From Bacilli bacterium (GTDB taxonomy: Bacteria > Bacillota_I > Bacilli_A > RFN20 > CAG-826): a stretch of DNA of 60,209 nucleotides. The DNA lies in assembly GCA_017447165.1 (NCBI GenBank), contig JAFSOD010000005.1, positions 1 to 60,209 on the forward strand, written 5' to 3'. A model generated the notes under the pieces. That model was not told the origin of the DNA and searched no databases. It worked only from the letters and a program-made list of their open reading frames with translations. Shown here piece by piece: positions 42,422 to 51,590 of the stretch. The stretch's first letter is position 1; each line of letters opens with the position of its first letter. Both the position numbers and the translations under genes were made by a program.

Positions 42422-44524
42422 TTATTTGCGTCTTTTTTTCAAAAGTTTTTCCATATGGTTACAAGTTGGATAATTTGTACATCCTAAGAAGTAGCCATAT
42501 TTACCTTTCTTTTTAATGAGTTGTCCGGTTTCACAATCAGGACACTTCTTTACAAATTCAGTTGGGGTTTCCGCTGGTTTTTCTTCTTTAACGATATATT
42601 TACAGCGAGGATATCCACTGCAGGCAACAAATACTTTGCCTTTCGCGTCTTTTCTTTCCACAAGTGGCTTGCCGCATTCTGGACAAGTGTCGCCAGTATA
42701 AATAACTTCTTTCTTTTCTTTTTGGACATATTTACATTCTGGGTAATTTGAGCAGCCTACAAATTGTCCGTTTTTTCCTTCTTTATAAATTAAAGGAGAA
42801 CCACATTTTGGACATAATTCACCAGTAGGAATAGGGTCATCAACATACATTACTTTTTGTACTTTGTTGAACTGATCCATAAATTGTGTATAGAAGTTAG
42901 ATAATATATCTAAAGAAGAGGAATCTCCTTCAGAAATGGTGTCTAGTTTAGTCTCCATATCCGCAGTATATTTCGCATTAACAATGTTAGGGAAATATTT
43001 CTCTAAAACATGTGCGGTCTTTTTACCTTGGTCAGTGACAATTAAAATACCTTTTTCTTCATCAACGTACTTTCTCTTTTTAAGAGTAGAGATTGTCGAA
43101 GCATAAGTAGATGGTCTACCAATGCCCACTTCTTCCATGAGTTTAACGATTTTAGCTTCGCTATATCTACTTGGTGGAGTGGTAAACTTTTGTTCTATTT
43201 CCTTTTTAACTAAAGTTAATTCATCTTTAACATTAATAGATGGTAGGTTCTTATAGTGTTTAATTTCGTCTTCATCTTTATAAATGATCTCATAGCCAGG
43301 GAATAAGGTTCTAGTAAACTCTAATTTGAACTTCACTCCATTAGAAGATAATTGAACCACTAAGGTTTCTTCTTTCTTCCCTTTCATTAAGCTCGCTAAA
43401 GTACGGTTATAAATCAATTTATAAAGGTTATACTGTTCAGGAGTTAAGAAGCTTCTAACTGATTCTGGAGTTCTATGGTTACTAGTTGGTCTAATCGCTT
43501 CATGAGCGTCTTGAGTTAATTCACCCGCCTTAAAAGCTTTTGGCTTACCTAAATATTCTTTGCCGTATGTTTCGATAATATATTTACTAGCGCGTTCAAT
43601 AAAAATAGGGGCAAGTCTAGTGGAGTCAGTACGCATATAGGTAATTAAACCAACGTGTTCTCCGTTAACGGAAATACCTTCATATAAGGACTGAGCCACT
43701 CTTTGAGTTTTATCAGTTTTAAACTTTAATCTAGAGAAAGCTTCTTGTTGTAAAGTGGAGGTCGTAAACGGCACTTTTGATTCTACAGTTTTCACGACTG
43801 TTTCTACAGAAGTAACTTCTAATTTATCTTTTAATAAAGATAAGATATGTTCGGCTTCTTCTTTGGTGTCGATATTTTTCTTACCAGTTTCGTCACTCAC
43901 AAAAGTGAGTTCAAACTCTTTATTATTTAATAAAACTGAAACATTAATTTTCCAATATTCTTCAGGAACAAATTTCTCAATTTCTAATTCTTGGTCGTAA
44001 ACTAATTTTAAAGTTGCGGATTGCACTCTTCCTGCACTTTTGGAGTGGATCTTTTTGTTTAATAAAGAAGATAATTTAAACCCAATAATACGGTCTAACA
44101 TTCTTCTAGTTTCTTGAGAGGCCACTAAATCTAAATCTATGGTTCTTGGAGTTTTTAAAGCTTCGTTAATTGAGTCTCTGGTGATTTCGTGGAATTCTAA
44201 CCTTTTATTCGTCTTCACGTTTAAACCAAGCACTTGGGCTAAATGCCAAGCGATGGCTTCTCCTTCGCGGTCAGGGTCGGTAGCTAATATGACTTCTTCA
44301 GATTCATCAGCAACCTTCTTCAAATCATACACTACTTTTCTTTTATCATTATTAATAACGTACGCGGGCGCGAAGTTGTGTTCAATGTCGATTCCTAGGC
44401 CTCCTTTACCCTTCGTAGCAAGGTCTCGTATGTGTCCATACGAGGCTTTGACCACATAGTCTTCACCTAGGTATCTTTTGATTGTTTCACATTTTGTTGG
44501 GGATTCGACAATTACGAGTTTCAT
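42422..44524 (-). CDS. topA: DNA topoisomerase I
   Basis: A 700-residue type IA topoisomerase that relaxes negative supercoils. The Toprim start KLVIVESPTKCETIKRYLG, the ATDPDREGEAIAWHLAQ acid triad and the active-site Tyr in VGLITYMRTDSTR are visible. The C-terminus has three C4 zinc ribbons (CPKCG...C...C, CPECG...C...C, CPDC...C...C). The ATG at 44524 starts directly with the family sequence. It lies between dprA and xerC in the conserved order. The length is normal. Confidence 0.97.
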   Translation of the reverse strand: MKLVIVESPTKCETIKRYLGEDYVVKASYGHIRDLATKGKGGLGIDIEHNFAPAYVINNDKRKVVYDLKKVADESEEVILATDPDREGEAIAWHLAQVLGLNVKTNKRLEFHEITRDSINEALKTPRTIDLDLVASQETRRMLDRIIGFKLSSLLNKKIHSKSAGRVQSATLKLVYDQELEIEKFVPEEYWKINVSVLLNNKEFELTFVSDETGKKNIDTKEEAEHILSLLKDKLEVTSVETVVKTVESKVPFTTSTLQQEAFSRLKFKTDKTQRVAQSLYEGISVNGEHVGLITYMRTDSTRLAPIFIERASKYIIETYGKEYLGKPKAFKAGELTQDAHEAIRPTSNHRTPESVRSFLTPEQYNLYKLIYNRTLASLMKGKKEETLVVQLSSNGVKFKLEFTRTLFPGYEIIYKDEDEIKHYKNLPSINVKDELTLVKKEIEQKFTTPPSRYSEAKIVKLMEEVGIGRPSTYASTISTLKKRKYVDEEKGILIVTDQGKKTAHVLEKYFPNIVNAKYTADMETKLDTISEGDSSSLDILSNFYTQFMDQFNKVQKVMYVDDPIPTGELCPKCGSPLIYKEGKNGQFVGCSNYPECKYVQKEKKEVIYTGDTCPECGKPLVERKDAKGKVFVACSGYPRCKYIVKEEKPAETPTEFVKKCPDCETGQLIKKKGKYGYFLGCTNYPTCNHMEKLLKKRRK

Positions 44525-44605
44525 AAGATAGCGACACAATTATGTTTATTAAATAGAGCAAAGTCAACGGCAAAAATCCTTATATATATTCTTAAATAAA
44601 CAATG

Positions 44606-45406
44606 TTATTTAACATCACATAATAAAGATTTTTTCTCATCGTTAAGATACATCAAGACATCATTAGGTTCAGTTAATATTGGGCAGCCTTCTTTAATTA
44701 ACTCATTGGGCAAAGAATCCAAAATATTTCCTGATGGTATCGACATTAATGTTCTATTCATATTTAAAGTATAGTTCGCAGTTATAAGGGTTCCGCTGAT
44801 TTTTCTAGCCTCTCCTATTATAGTGCATTTAGCAAAAGCGGTGATTAGGCGATTCCTTTGATGAAAATTAGTTTTATCAGGAGGAACAGTACCGTAATAT
44901 TCAGAAATCACTAAGTTGTTCTTCTTAATAATCTCATATAGTTCAGAATTTTCCGTTGGATAGCAAAAATCAATTCCATTAGCTAATACCGCAATGGTCT
45001 TACCGCCATTTTCTAAACTAGCTCGATGGGCAATGCTATCAATACCTCTAGCTAATCCAGAAACAATGTTATAGTGTCTACATATTCCTTGTACGATATA
45101 GTAAACATTGCTCGCACCTTCTGGTGATGGTTTTCTTCCACCCACTACTGCGACATTATCATCTAAACTATATATTAGAGATATATCTCCATAATAAAAT
45201 AGGACCAACGGAGGAAAATAAACTTCTTTTAGATAACTAGGATAATCTGGATCAAGGATAGTCATAACATTACTTTTTACACTTTTTAGATGACTTTCAG
45301 CTAGTTCATCACTAATTATGTCTTTTCTTAAAAGTGCATTGATGATAGCGCGCTCATCTCCTTGATAATGAACAGCCATTGCGATTAACAAATCTCTCGA
45401 ATTCAT
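44606..45406 (-). CDS. dprA: DNA-processing protein DprA
   Basis: A 266-residue Rossmann-fold protein that loads RecA onto incoming single-stranded DNA. The family marks are VVGGRKPSPEG, VSGLARGIDSIAHRASLENGG, KTIAVLANGIDFCYP, FHQRNRLITAFA and GTLITANYTLNMNR. It is shorter than many DprA proteins (about 290-370) and lacks the C-terminal winged helix. The ATG at 45406 follows GAGGTG. DprA is widely kept even in lineages without competence genes, so this alone does not show natural transformation. Confidence 0.93.
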   Translation of the reverse strand: MNSRDLLIAMAVHYQGDERAIINALLRKDIISDELAESHLKSVKSNVMTILDPDYPSYLKEVYFPPLVLFYYGDISLIYSLDDNVAVVGGRKPSPEGASNVYYIVQGICRHYNIVSGLARGIDSIAHRASLENGGKTIAVLANGIDFCYPTENSELYEIIKKNNLVISEYYGTVPPDKTNFHQRNRLITAFAKCTIIGEARKISGTLITANYTLNMNRTLMSIPSGNILDSLPNELIKEGCPILTEPNDVLMYLNDEKKSLLCDVK

Positions 45407-45463
45407 AAAAACACCTCTCATATATATAAAGAGTGGCGTTTTTCGAAAATTTGTGAAAAAAAG

Positions 45464-46084
45464 TTAAAATAGTTTTATTTTTTCAATTGTAAAAGCTTTC
45501 ACTGGAGCATAGCTAAATCGATATAAACCCTTGATTGGGCCATACTTTTTTAGTAGTTCCATATGTAATTTAGTGCCGTATCCCTTGTGTTTTGCGATTT
45601 GATAGTCCGGATACTTTTTATCTAATTCATAACAAATATGGTCACGGGTCACTTTCGCCATAATAGACGCAGCGGCAATGCACATCGCTTTAGCATCTCC
45701 ATGGATAATCGCTTCAAACGGTAATTCTGTTTGCATCTTTACCGCATCCGTTAAAATCATATCTATTTGATGGTTAAGTTTTTCTAACGCCATAACCATT
45801 GCTTTTCTGGAAGCATTTAAGATGTTTATTTGATCAATTTCTTCAGGAGAGACTTCCGCTACTGCCCAAGCAATCGCGTTTTCTTTTATGATTTGATAAG
45901 CTTCCTCCCTTTGCTTTTCGGTGAGTTGCTTAGAATCATTGATTAAATCACACTTAAAATTCTTAGGTAGAATGACAGCCCCAGCAACTACTGGGCCTAA
46001 TAAACAACCTCTACCAGCCTCATCGCAACCAGCGATATATTTTATATTTTTACTATAATATTGCTTTTCGTAATCTAAACTCAT
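45464..46084 (-). CDS. rnhB: Ribonuclease HII
   Basis: A 206-residue enzyme that removes ribonucleotides from RNA-DNA hybrids. The motif YIAGCDEAGRGCLLGPVVAGAV holds the first Asp-Glu pair, DAVKMQTELP the third acid, and AAASIMAKVTRDHIC the last region. It starts with an ATGA overlap of 4 bases with rbgA, its usual neighbour. The length is normal. Confidence 0.96.
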   Translation of the reverse strand: MSLDYEKQYYSKNIKYIAGCDEAGRGCLLGPVVAGAVILPKNFKCDLINDSKQLTEKQREEAYQIIKENAIAWAVAEVSPEEIDQINILNASRKAMVMALEKLNHQIDMILTDAVKMQTELPFEAIIHGDAKAMCIAAASIMAKVTRDHICYELDKKYPDYQIAKHKGYGTKLHMELLKKYGPIKGLYRFSYAPVKAFTIEKIKLF

Positions 46085-46911
46085 TGTGCGTGTTCAAGAG
46101 TAATACGGCCAAGCTTACCATCTTTAAATTCTTTTAAAAGTAAAGAATAAGCGCGTTCATAGTCATTTAATAAGGCTCTTCTAACAGAGATTAGTTTAAT
46201 AACTTCCTCAAAGTTGGAAAGGTCAGTTATCCCAAATCTTTCTTTTAAAGCCTCTGGATAGAACTTATTCAAGTATTTGATAAGGTAGATAGATAAATCC
46301 TCATTTGGAAGGATTTCTTCTCTTATAGAGCCTAAAAGCGCCAAATTAATTGCCTTAGTCTTATCATCATAGTTCATTGGTAAGATGCCTGGAGTGTCTA
46401 ATAAGATGAAATCGTTATTCACTTTAATGAATTGTTCTCCTCTAGTGTATCCAGGCTTATTTTGCACTCCTGCCGCACTTCTTTTGGCTAAACGATTAAT
46501 TAAAGAAGATTTACCGACATTAGGAACACCAATAATCATGGTTTTAAGTGGTTGAGGTTTCATCCCTTTAGCAGCTTCTTTAGCATGTTTTTCTGCTCCT
46601 AACTTTTTCACTTCATTAGCAATAATTTGCGTGGATTTTTGCTCATTTAGATTCAAAATTAATAGCGAATCGACGCTTTTTTTGAAATACTCCTCCCATT
46701 TTTTGGTTTCAACTGGGTCAGCTAAATCACTTTTAGACAAAACAAAAATACGTTTCTTATTTTGGACTCTCTTTTCAAATTCAGGATTTATAGAACTAAG
46801 CGGGGCTCTCGCATCAAGAATTTCAATTACAATGTCAACCAATTTGATTTTAGCCTCAATTTCATTTAAGGCCTTTTTCATATGTCCTGGAAACCAATGT
46901 ATTTGACTCAT
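46081..46911 (-). CDS. rbgA: Ribosome biogenesis GTPase RbgA (YlqF)
   Basis: A 276-residue circularly permuted GTPase needed for late assembly of the 50S subunit. The start QIHWFPGHMKKALNEIE is the family hallmark. The permuted G motifs are read in the order DARAP, LSKSDLAD (G4), then GVPNVGKSSLINRL (G1) and DTPGI (G3). The start at 46911 is chosen because GAGGT lies 12 bases upstream. The earlier ATG at 46923 directly abuts that site. It starts 1 base after lepB. Confidence 0.95.
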   Translation of the reverse strand: MSQIHWFPGHMKKALNEIEAKIKLVDIVIEILDARAPLSSINPEFEKRVQNKKRIFVLSKSDLADPVETKKWEEYFKKSVDSLLILNLNEQKSTQIIANEVKKLGAEKHAKEAAKGMKPQPLKTMIIGVPNVGKSSLINRLAKRSAAGVQNKPGYTRGEQFIKVNNDFILLDTPGILPMNYDDKTKAINLALLGSIREEILPNEDLSIYLIKYLNKFYPEALKERFGITDLSNFEEVIKLISVRRALLNDYERAYSLLLKEFKDGKLGRITLEHAQ

Positions 46912-46912
46912 A

Positions 46913-47731
46913 TTAGAATTCATACCTCGGTGCAAATTCATGCATATCAGTATTCTCATCAGTACCGGAATTAAACGTTACATAGGCATTTAAAGAAATA
47001 ACTCGACCTTGTAATTCATTAGCGGTTAATTTATTTGGGCTTGTCATATAATCATAAGAATCAGTACTTCCTTGCCAATTATCGCCCATCACAAAATACT
47101 CATTATACGCTAAAGCTTTATGGAAAACTCTAGTCTTACCAGCACTTGAATCAGGAGTGGTATGAGAAGTTCTAAACGTTTTATTAGGCAAAACAAATTC
47201 ATTAACTGTATATTTAAGGGTCTTATTAACAAACTTAGTTTGTCCGCCTTCGTAATAATACGCCTCAAATGTTTGCTCATATTCTTTTTGAGTGGAAGTT
47301 AAAACATATTTAGGACTCCCCATTTTTTGAGCGGTAAATGTGTAAACATGAGTTTCTGAATTATAAGTCATTTGAATGGTTTCACCAGGAAAACCCCAAA
47401 CTCTTTTAATCTTATAGTCGTTTGTACCACCCCAACCTTGAGGATAATAAGTAACAACAACATCAAATCTATGAAGGCTATATACTGATCCTTTGCTAAT
47501 GTCTGCTAGTCCATAGTGATTTCTAAGATGATATGTTGTACCACCTTCAGAAATAGTGCCTCCTCCAGTTAAGGTTGGCCACATCGAGTGTTGGTTAACC
47601 ACAATTGGTTGATAATACTTTTTTTTGAAGATAAAGCAACCTGTAATAACAATCGATACTGCTAGTAAAAAATAAAGAATAGGGAAAAACCATGCTTGAA
47701 ATTTTTCATTATTGTAAAATTTCTTTGTCAT
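46913..47731 (-). CDS. lepB: Signal peptidase I
   Basis: A 272-residue membrane protease that releases exported proteins. It has one N-terminal membrane helix (about 12-34), the catalytic Ser in NQHSMWPTL (about 48) and the catalytic Lys in YKIKRVWGFPG (about 108). The late box is MGDNWQGSTDSYD. A long insertion (about 120-210) separates the Lys region from the late box. A promoter TTGTTT-17-TATAAT ends only 7 bases before the ATG (47739-47767), so the mRNA is probably leaderless or nearly so, and no ribosome binding site is present. Confidence 0.93.
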   Translation of the reverse strand: MTKKFYNNEKFQAWFFPILYFLLAVSIVITGCFIFKKKYYQPIVVNQHSMWPTLTGGGTISEGGTTYHLRNHYGLADISKGSVYSLHRFDVVVTYYPQGWGGTNDYKIKRVWGFPGETIQMTYNSETHVYTFTAQKMGSPKYVLTSTQKEYEQTFEAYYYEGGQTKFVNKTLKYTVNEFVLPNKTFRTSHTTPDSSAGKTRVFHKALAYNEYFVMGDNWQGSTDSYDYMTSPNKLTANELQGRVISLNAYVTFNSGTDENTDMHEFAPRYEF

Positions 47732-47738
47732 GTTTTAA

Positions 47739-47767
47739 ATTATACTTTGTATATGCGTATTAAACAA
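47739..47767 (-). promoter_or_regulatory. Promoter of lepB giving a near-leaderless mRNA
   Basis: On the minus strand TTGTTT (47762-47767), a 17-base spacer and a perfect TATAAT (47739-47744) stand 7 bases before the lepB ATG. Confidence 0.6.
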
Positions 47768-47768
47768 G

Positions 47769-47798
47769 AAAAAAAGGAACCGAGTATCGATTCCTTTT
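47769..47798 (-). terminator. Intrinsic terminator after rplS
   Basis: On the minus strand GGAATCGA-type sequence pairs with TCGGTTCC (47776-47794) and is followed by TTTTTTTC. It separates rplS from lepB. Confidence 0.75.
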
Positions 47799-47817
47799 AA
47801 TTGCTACAATCTTGGAA

Positions 47818-48165
47818 TTATAGAATTTCCTTAATACGAGCAGCTTTACCTGAACGTTTACGAATGTAAGTGATTTTATTTCTTCTCACTTTACCTCTTC
47901 TCATAACTTCGATTCCCGCGATACTTGGAGAATGTAATGGGAAGGTTCTTTCCACACCGATGCCACTGGACATCTTACGAACGGTAAACGTAGCATTAAC
48001 ACCGCCACCTCTTCTTTGGATAACAACACCTTGGAATACTTGGATTCTGGATTTGTTACCTTCAATAATACGAACAGAAACTTTGACTTCGTCACCAGAT
48101 TTGAATTCTGGAAGATCTGATCTGAGTTGGGATGCGGTAATTTCTTCAACTAATCTGTTGTTCAT
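47818..48165 (-). CDS. rplS: 50S ribosomal protein L19
   Basis: A 115-residue protein at the interface of the two subunits. The signature [18 protein letters not shown] is followed by the C-terminal block [20 protein letters not shown]. It has a strong AGGAGG site. It is usually the last gene after trmD. Here it stands on the opposite strand from rpsP-khpA-rimM-trmD, diverging from rpsP, and has its own terminator. Confidence 0.97.
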   Translation of the reverse strand: MNNRLVEEITASQLRSDLPEFKSGDEVKVSVRIIEGNKSRIQVFQGVVIQRRGGGVNATFTVRKMSSGIGVERTFPLHSPSIAGIEVMRRGKVRRNKITYIRKRSGKAARIKEIL

Positions 48166-48175
48166 TTTGTACGCC

Positions 48176-48262
48176 TCCTATAGATATATGTTCTCTTGGT
48201 GTTCATTCTCATTTGACAGCGGAGCACCCGTATCATGTTTAAAACATGCTTGATAATAATAT
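48176..48262 (-). promoter_or_regulatory. rplS leader, possible L19-type leader
   Basis: The leader contains CATGTTT/AAACATG and a GGGTGCTCCGC patch that could pair with the later CACC before the AGGAGG site. TTGCAA-16-TATTAT (near 48255-48285) is a candidate promoter. L19 leaders are known in Bacillota. This assignment is tentative. Confidence 0.35.
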
Positions 48263-48335
48263 CATAGTGAACACTCATTGCAAGCATTAATTTTATTAAT
48301 TTGAAGAAAAACATATCCCTGTAAAGTAAAAATAC

Positions 48336-48364
48336 TTGACACACATAAAAATAATACTTACTAT
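48336..48364 (+). promoter_or_regulatory. Promoter of rpsP-khpA-rimM-trmD
   Basis: TTGACA (48336-48341), a 17-base spacer and TACTAT (48359-48364) lie 30 bases before rpsP. Confidence 0.75.
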
Positions 48365-48393
48365 AGTAGAGCAAAATTTGGAGGAAACAAAAA

Positions 48394-48666
48394 ATGGCAG
48401 TTAAAATCAGATTAACAAGAATTGGTAGACATAAAGATCCATTCTTTAGAATCGTCGCCGCTGATAGCAGATACGCAAGAGATGGTAGATACATCGAACA
48501 AATCGGTTACTTCGATCCAGAAAAAGGCGTCGAAAATGCAGTTATCGACGAAGAATTAGCATTAAAATGGTTAGCTTTAGGTGCTACACCATCCGAAACA
48601 GTTAAAGCAATGTTCAATAGAAAAGGACTTAACGCTAAAGCTGTTGAAGCCAAAAAAGGAAAATAA
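48394..48666 (+). CDS. rpsP: 30S ribosomal protein S16
   Basis: A 90-residue protein. VKIRLTRIGRHKDPFFRIV at the start and RDGRYIEQIGYFDP are the family marks. GGAGG lies 9 bases upstream of the ATG. It is the first gene of the four-gene plus-strand block (rpsP-khpA-rimM-trmD), all the other core genes around it being on the minus strand. Confidence 0.97.
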   Translation: MAVKIRLTRIGRHKDPFFRIVAADSRYARDGRYIEQIGYFDPEKGVENAVIDEELALKWLALGATPSETVKAMFNRKGLNAKAVEAKKGK

Positions 48667-48671
48667 TTCTT

Positions 48672-48935
48672 ATGGATTACGAAAATATAGTCCATACCTT
48701 AATCGACGATATTGTAGAAGATCCAAAATCAATTTTTATTAGGGTATCTGAAGGAACCACTCCTAAAGATGTGCTCATTATCATTGCAGCGGAAAAAGAA
48801 GATACCGCTCGATTAATTGGTCATAAAGGAATTATCGCGAATGCCTTAAGAGAAGTTGTGGGTGTCGCTGGAAAAAGTGAAAACAAACGCATCCACATTA
48901 AGTTTGAGTCATTCGATGATGAAAAGGCGGATTAA
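48672..48935 (+). CDS. khpA: KH-domain RNA-binding protein KhpA
   Basis: An 87-residue single KH-domain protein. The GxxG-type loop appears in LIGHKGIIANALREVV, and the strand-helix order fits the type II KH fold. In Bacillota KhpA forms a pair with KhpB/Jag and affects cell elongation and RNA stability. It lies 5 bases after rpsP, its usual position. The length is slightly above the typical 75-80 residues. Confidence 0.93.
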   Translation: MDYENIVHTLIDDIVEDPKSIFIRVSEGTTPKDVLIIIAAEKEDTARLIGHKGIIANALREVVGVAGKSENKRIHIKFESFDDEKAD

Positions 48936-48961
48936 AATCCTCCTTTTTCTTATTAGAGAAT

Positions 48962-49471
48962 ATGGAATACGTTAGTTTGGGAGTAATTAAAGATTCATTT
49001 GGCTTAGATGGCACGATGAAAATCTATAGCACCACCTCAAATCAAGCTCAAAGATATAAGGCTGGTTCTAAAATATTTTTATATAACCCACAAACTAGCG
49101 AAAGAAAAGAACTAAACGTTATCAAATATCGACAAAACGGACCATTTGATTTTGTTAAAGTTGAAGAATTAAATTCACCTGAAGAAATCAAAGAATTAAA
49201 GGGTCAAGAAATACACGCAATCAAAGATGATATCTCTTTAGAAAAAGGCATGTATTTCTACTCTGATTTAAAAGGATGCGATGTGGTCGATAAAGACAAT
49301 AATATTCTAGGTACAGTAAAAGAAGTAGAAGAGTATCCTGCCCAGCTTACCCTCAGAGTTGGTCGTAAAGGAAAAAGTGACTTCTTTGTGCCTTTTGTTA
49401 AACAATTTATTAAGTCCATTGATATTGAAAACAAGCGGATTTTGATTGAAATTATTGAGGGATTGCTATGA
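48962..49471 (+). CDS. rimM: Ribosome maturation factor RimM
   Basis: A 169-residue protein that assists assembly of the 30S head. The N-terminal domain starts VSLGVIKDSFGLDGTMKIYS. The C-terminal PRC-barrel has YFYSDLKGCDVVD and FVPFVKQFIKSID. It ends in TGA and overlaps the trmD ATG by 4 bases, which also shows that TGA is a stop codon in this organism. Confidence 0.95.
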   Translation: MEYVSLGVIKDSFGLDGTMKIYSTTSNQAQRYKAGSKIFLYNPQTSERKELNVIKYRQNGPFDFVKVEELNSPEEIKELKGQEIHAIKDDISLEKGMYFYSDLKGCDVVDKDNNILGTVKEVEEYPAQLTLRVGRKGKSDFFVPFVKQFIKSIDIENKRILIEIIEGLL

Positions 49472-50235
49472 AAATTACAATTTTAACTTTATTCCCAGAA
49501 ATGTTTGATGGGTTTCTCACTAACTCTATTATTAAACGCGCTATCGCTAAAGAAATAGTAAAAGTTGAAGTAATAAATATTAGAGATTATACAAAAGATA
49601 AAAATCATAGGGTTGATTCTGCTCCAATTGGCGGAGGAGCTGGTTTGATCATGAAATGTCAGCCAATTGTTGACTGTATCAATAATCATAAAGAAAATAA
49701 CTCAAAAGTTATTATGCTTTCTCCGCGTGGAACGACTTATAATCAACAAAAAGCAAAAGAATTATCTAAAGAACAACATATTATCCTACTATGTGGTCAT
49801 TATGAAGGTATTGATGAACGCGTAAATAAGTATGTTGATGAATCTATTTCAATTGGAGATTATATCTTAACTGGTGGAGAAATAGGATCAATGGCTATCG
49901 CTGATTCTATCATTAGATTACTTGATGGAGCGATTGCTAAAGAAAGCACTGAATCTGAATCTTTTGATGAGAACTTATTAGAGTATCCTCAGTATACTGA
50001 ACCATATGACTATAACGGAGATAAAGTTCCAGATATTTTATATTCTGGTAATCATCAAGCAATTAATAAGTGGAGAAGAAAGAAATCACTTAATCTCACT
50101 AAAGATCATAGACCTGACTTATTTGAAAAAGTTGAATTATCTAAAGCTGATAAAAAGCTATTATATGAAGACAAAGAAAAAGCAGCAAAGTGGGAACTTG
50201 CTGCTATTGAGAAAGGTAAAAAGTTTATAAAATAA
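49468..50235 (+). CDS. trmD: tRNA (guanine37-N1)-methyltransferase
   Basis: A 255-residue knotted SPOUT enzyme that methylates G37 and prevents frameshifting. The marks are ITILTLFPEMFDGFLTNSII, DSAPIGGGAGLIMKCQPI, LLCGHYEGIDERV, and SIGDYILTGGE. It is the last gene of the inverted block. Its stop codon is only 2 bases from the stop codon of ffh on the other strand, and no terminator is visible between them. Confidence 0.97.
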   Translation: MKITILTLFPEMFDGFLTNSIIKRAIAKEIVKVEVINIRDYTKDKNHRVDSAPIGGGAGLIMKCQPIVDCINNHKENNSKVIMLSPRGTTYNQQKAKELSKEQHIILLCGHYEGIDERVNKYVDESISIGDYILTGGEIGSMAIADSIIRLLDGAIAKESTESESFDENLLEYPQYTEPYDYNGDKVPDILYSGNHQAINKWRRKKSLNLTKDHRPDLFEKVELSKADKKLLYEDKEKAAKWELAAIEKGKKFIK

Positions 50236-50237
50236 AC

Positions 50238-51590
50238 TTATCTCATTCCACCAAATCCTGGTGGCATTCCTGGTGGCATCCTGCCACTTTTTTTATATTG
50301 TTCCATTTGTTTCATCATGTCTTTCATCTGTTCATATTTCTTTAAAACACGATTAACATCACTTACTTGTTTACCACAACCATTTGCAACTCTAATTTTT
50401 CTAGAGTATTGGAAGATAGATGGATTTTGTCTTTCTTCATAAGTCATAGAATTAATAATAATTTCAAAATTACGCATCTCTTTTTCGGCGATAGCTTGTT
50501 GCTCTGGTGAAATCTTTGGAATGCCAGGAATTAATTTTAATAATCCTCCAAGAGAGCCTAGTTTTTGTACTTGTTTCATTTGAGCAAGCATATCATCTAA
50601 GCCAAACTTTCCACTCATCATCTTATTAGCGGCTTTTTTAGCTTCTTTTTCATCTACTTCTTCTTGTACTTTTTCTACAAGAGTCATGACATCACCCATA
50701 CCTAAGATACGGTCTGCCATTCTATCAGCATGGAATATATCTAAATCAGAGACTTTTTCACCAACACCAGAGAACTTAATTGGCACTCCAGTCATATGGC
50801 GAATACTTAAAGCAGAACCGCCACGAGCATCACCATCTAATTTAGAGATGATAACACCAGTTAATGACAACAAATCATTAAATGCCTTAGCAACGTTAAC
50901 TGCATCTTGTCCACTCATTGCATCTACAAGAAGTAATATTTCATCTGGTTCCACCTCTTTTTTGATTTGATTTAGTTCTTCCATTAAGGCTTCATCAATA
51001 GCAATACGACCAGCAGTATCGATAATTAAAACGTCATAATGGTCATTAAAAGCCAATTCTTTAGCTTCTTTAGCAATTTGTACAGGAGAAACATTAGTTC
51101 CCTTCTTAAATAAAGGAACATCAATAGACTTAGCAATTTGCTCTAATTGATCAATAGCGGCAGGTCTATAGATATCTCCAGCAGCTAATAGAACTTTTTT
51201 ATGAAGTTTATTCTTCATTAAATAGGCAAGTTTACCAGCGGTGGTCGTTTTACCACTACCTTGTAGACCAACAAGTAAAATCACAGTTGGTTTATTGGCT
51301 TGATATTTAATTTCGTTTTCTCCACCACCAAGCAGAGTTTCTAATTCGTCATGAACAATCTTAGTAATCATTTGGCTAGGATTTAATTTGGTATAAACCT
51401 CTTGTCCGATAGCCTTTTCTTTAACATTATTAATAAATTCTTTAACAACTTTGTAGTTTACATCAGCTTCTAAAAGAGCAACGCGAATTTCTTTTAACAT
51501 TTCATCCATGTTGGATTCGGTTAATCGAGCTTGTCCACGTAACTTTTTAAATATTCTAGAAAGCTTTTCAGTTAGATTTTCAAATGCCAT
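50238..51590 (-). CDS. ffh: Signal recognition particle protein Ffh
   Basis: A 450-residue GTPase that binds signal sequences in the ribosome tunnel exit. The N-domain is followed by GLQGSGKTTTAGKLA (G1), DTAGR (G3) and SKLDGDARGG (G4). The methionine-rich M-domain ends in MPPGMPPGFGGM. It overlaps ylxM by 11 bases. YlxM, Ffh and FtsY together form the membrane-targeting system. The 3' end meets trmD head-on. Confidence 0.97.
   Translation of the reverse strand: MAFENLTEKLSRIFKKLRGQARLTESNMDEMLKEIRVALLEADVNYKVVKEFINNVKEKAIGQEVYTKLNPSQMITKIVHDELETLLGGGENEIKYQANKPTVILLVGLQGSGKTTTAGKLAYLMKNKLHKKVLLAAGDIYRPAAIDQLEQIAKSIDVPLFKKGTNVSPVQIAKEAKELAFNDHYDVLIIDTAGRIAIDEALMEELNQIKKEVEPDEILLLVDAMSGQDAVNVAKAFNDLLSLTGVIISKLDGDARGGSALSIRHMTGVPIKFSGVGEKVSDLDIFHADRMADRILGMGDVMTLVEKVQEEVDEKEAKKAANKMMSGKFGLDDMLAQMKQVQKLGSLGGLLKLIPGIPKISPEQQAIAEKEMRNFEIIINSMTYEERQNPSIFQYSRKIRVANGCGKQVSDVNRVLKKYEQMKDMMKQMEQYKKSGRMPPGMPPGFGGMR

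Noticed and set aside
48962-49471. Mycoplasma-type code with TGA as Trp
   Set aside because: rimM ends in TGA overlapping the trmD ATG, and Trp is encoded by TGG throughout.
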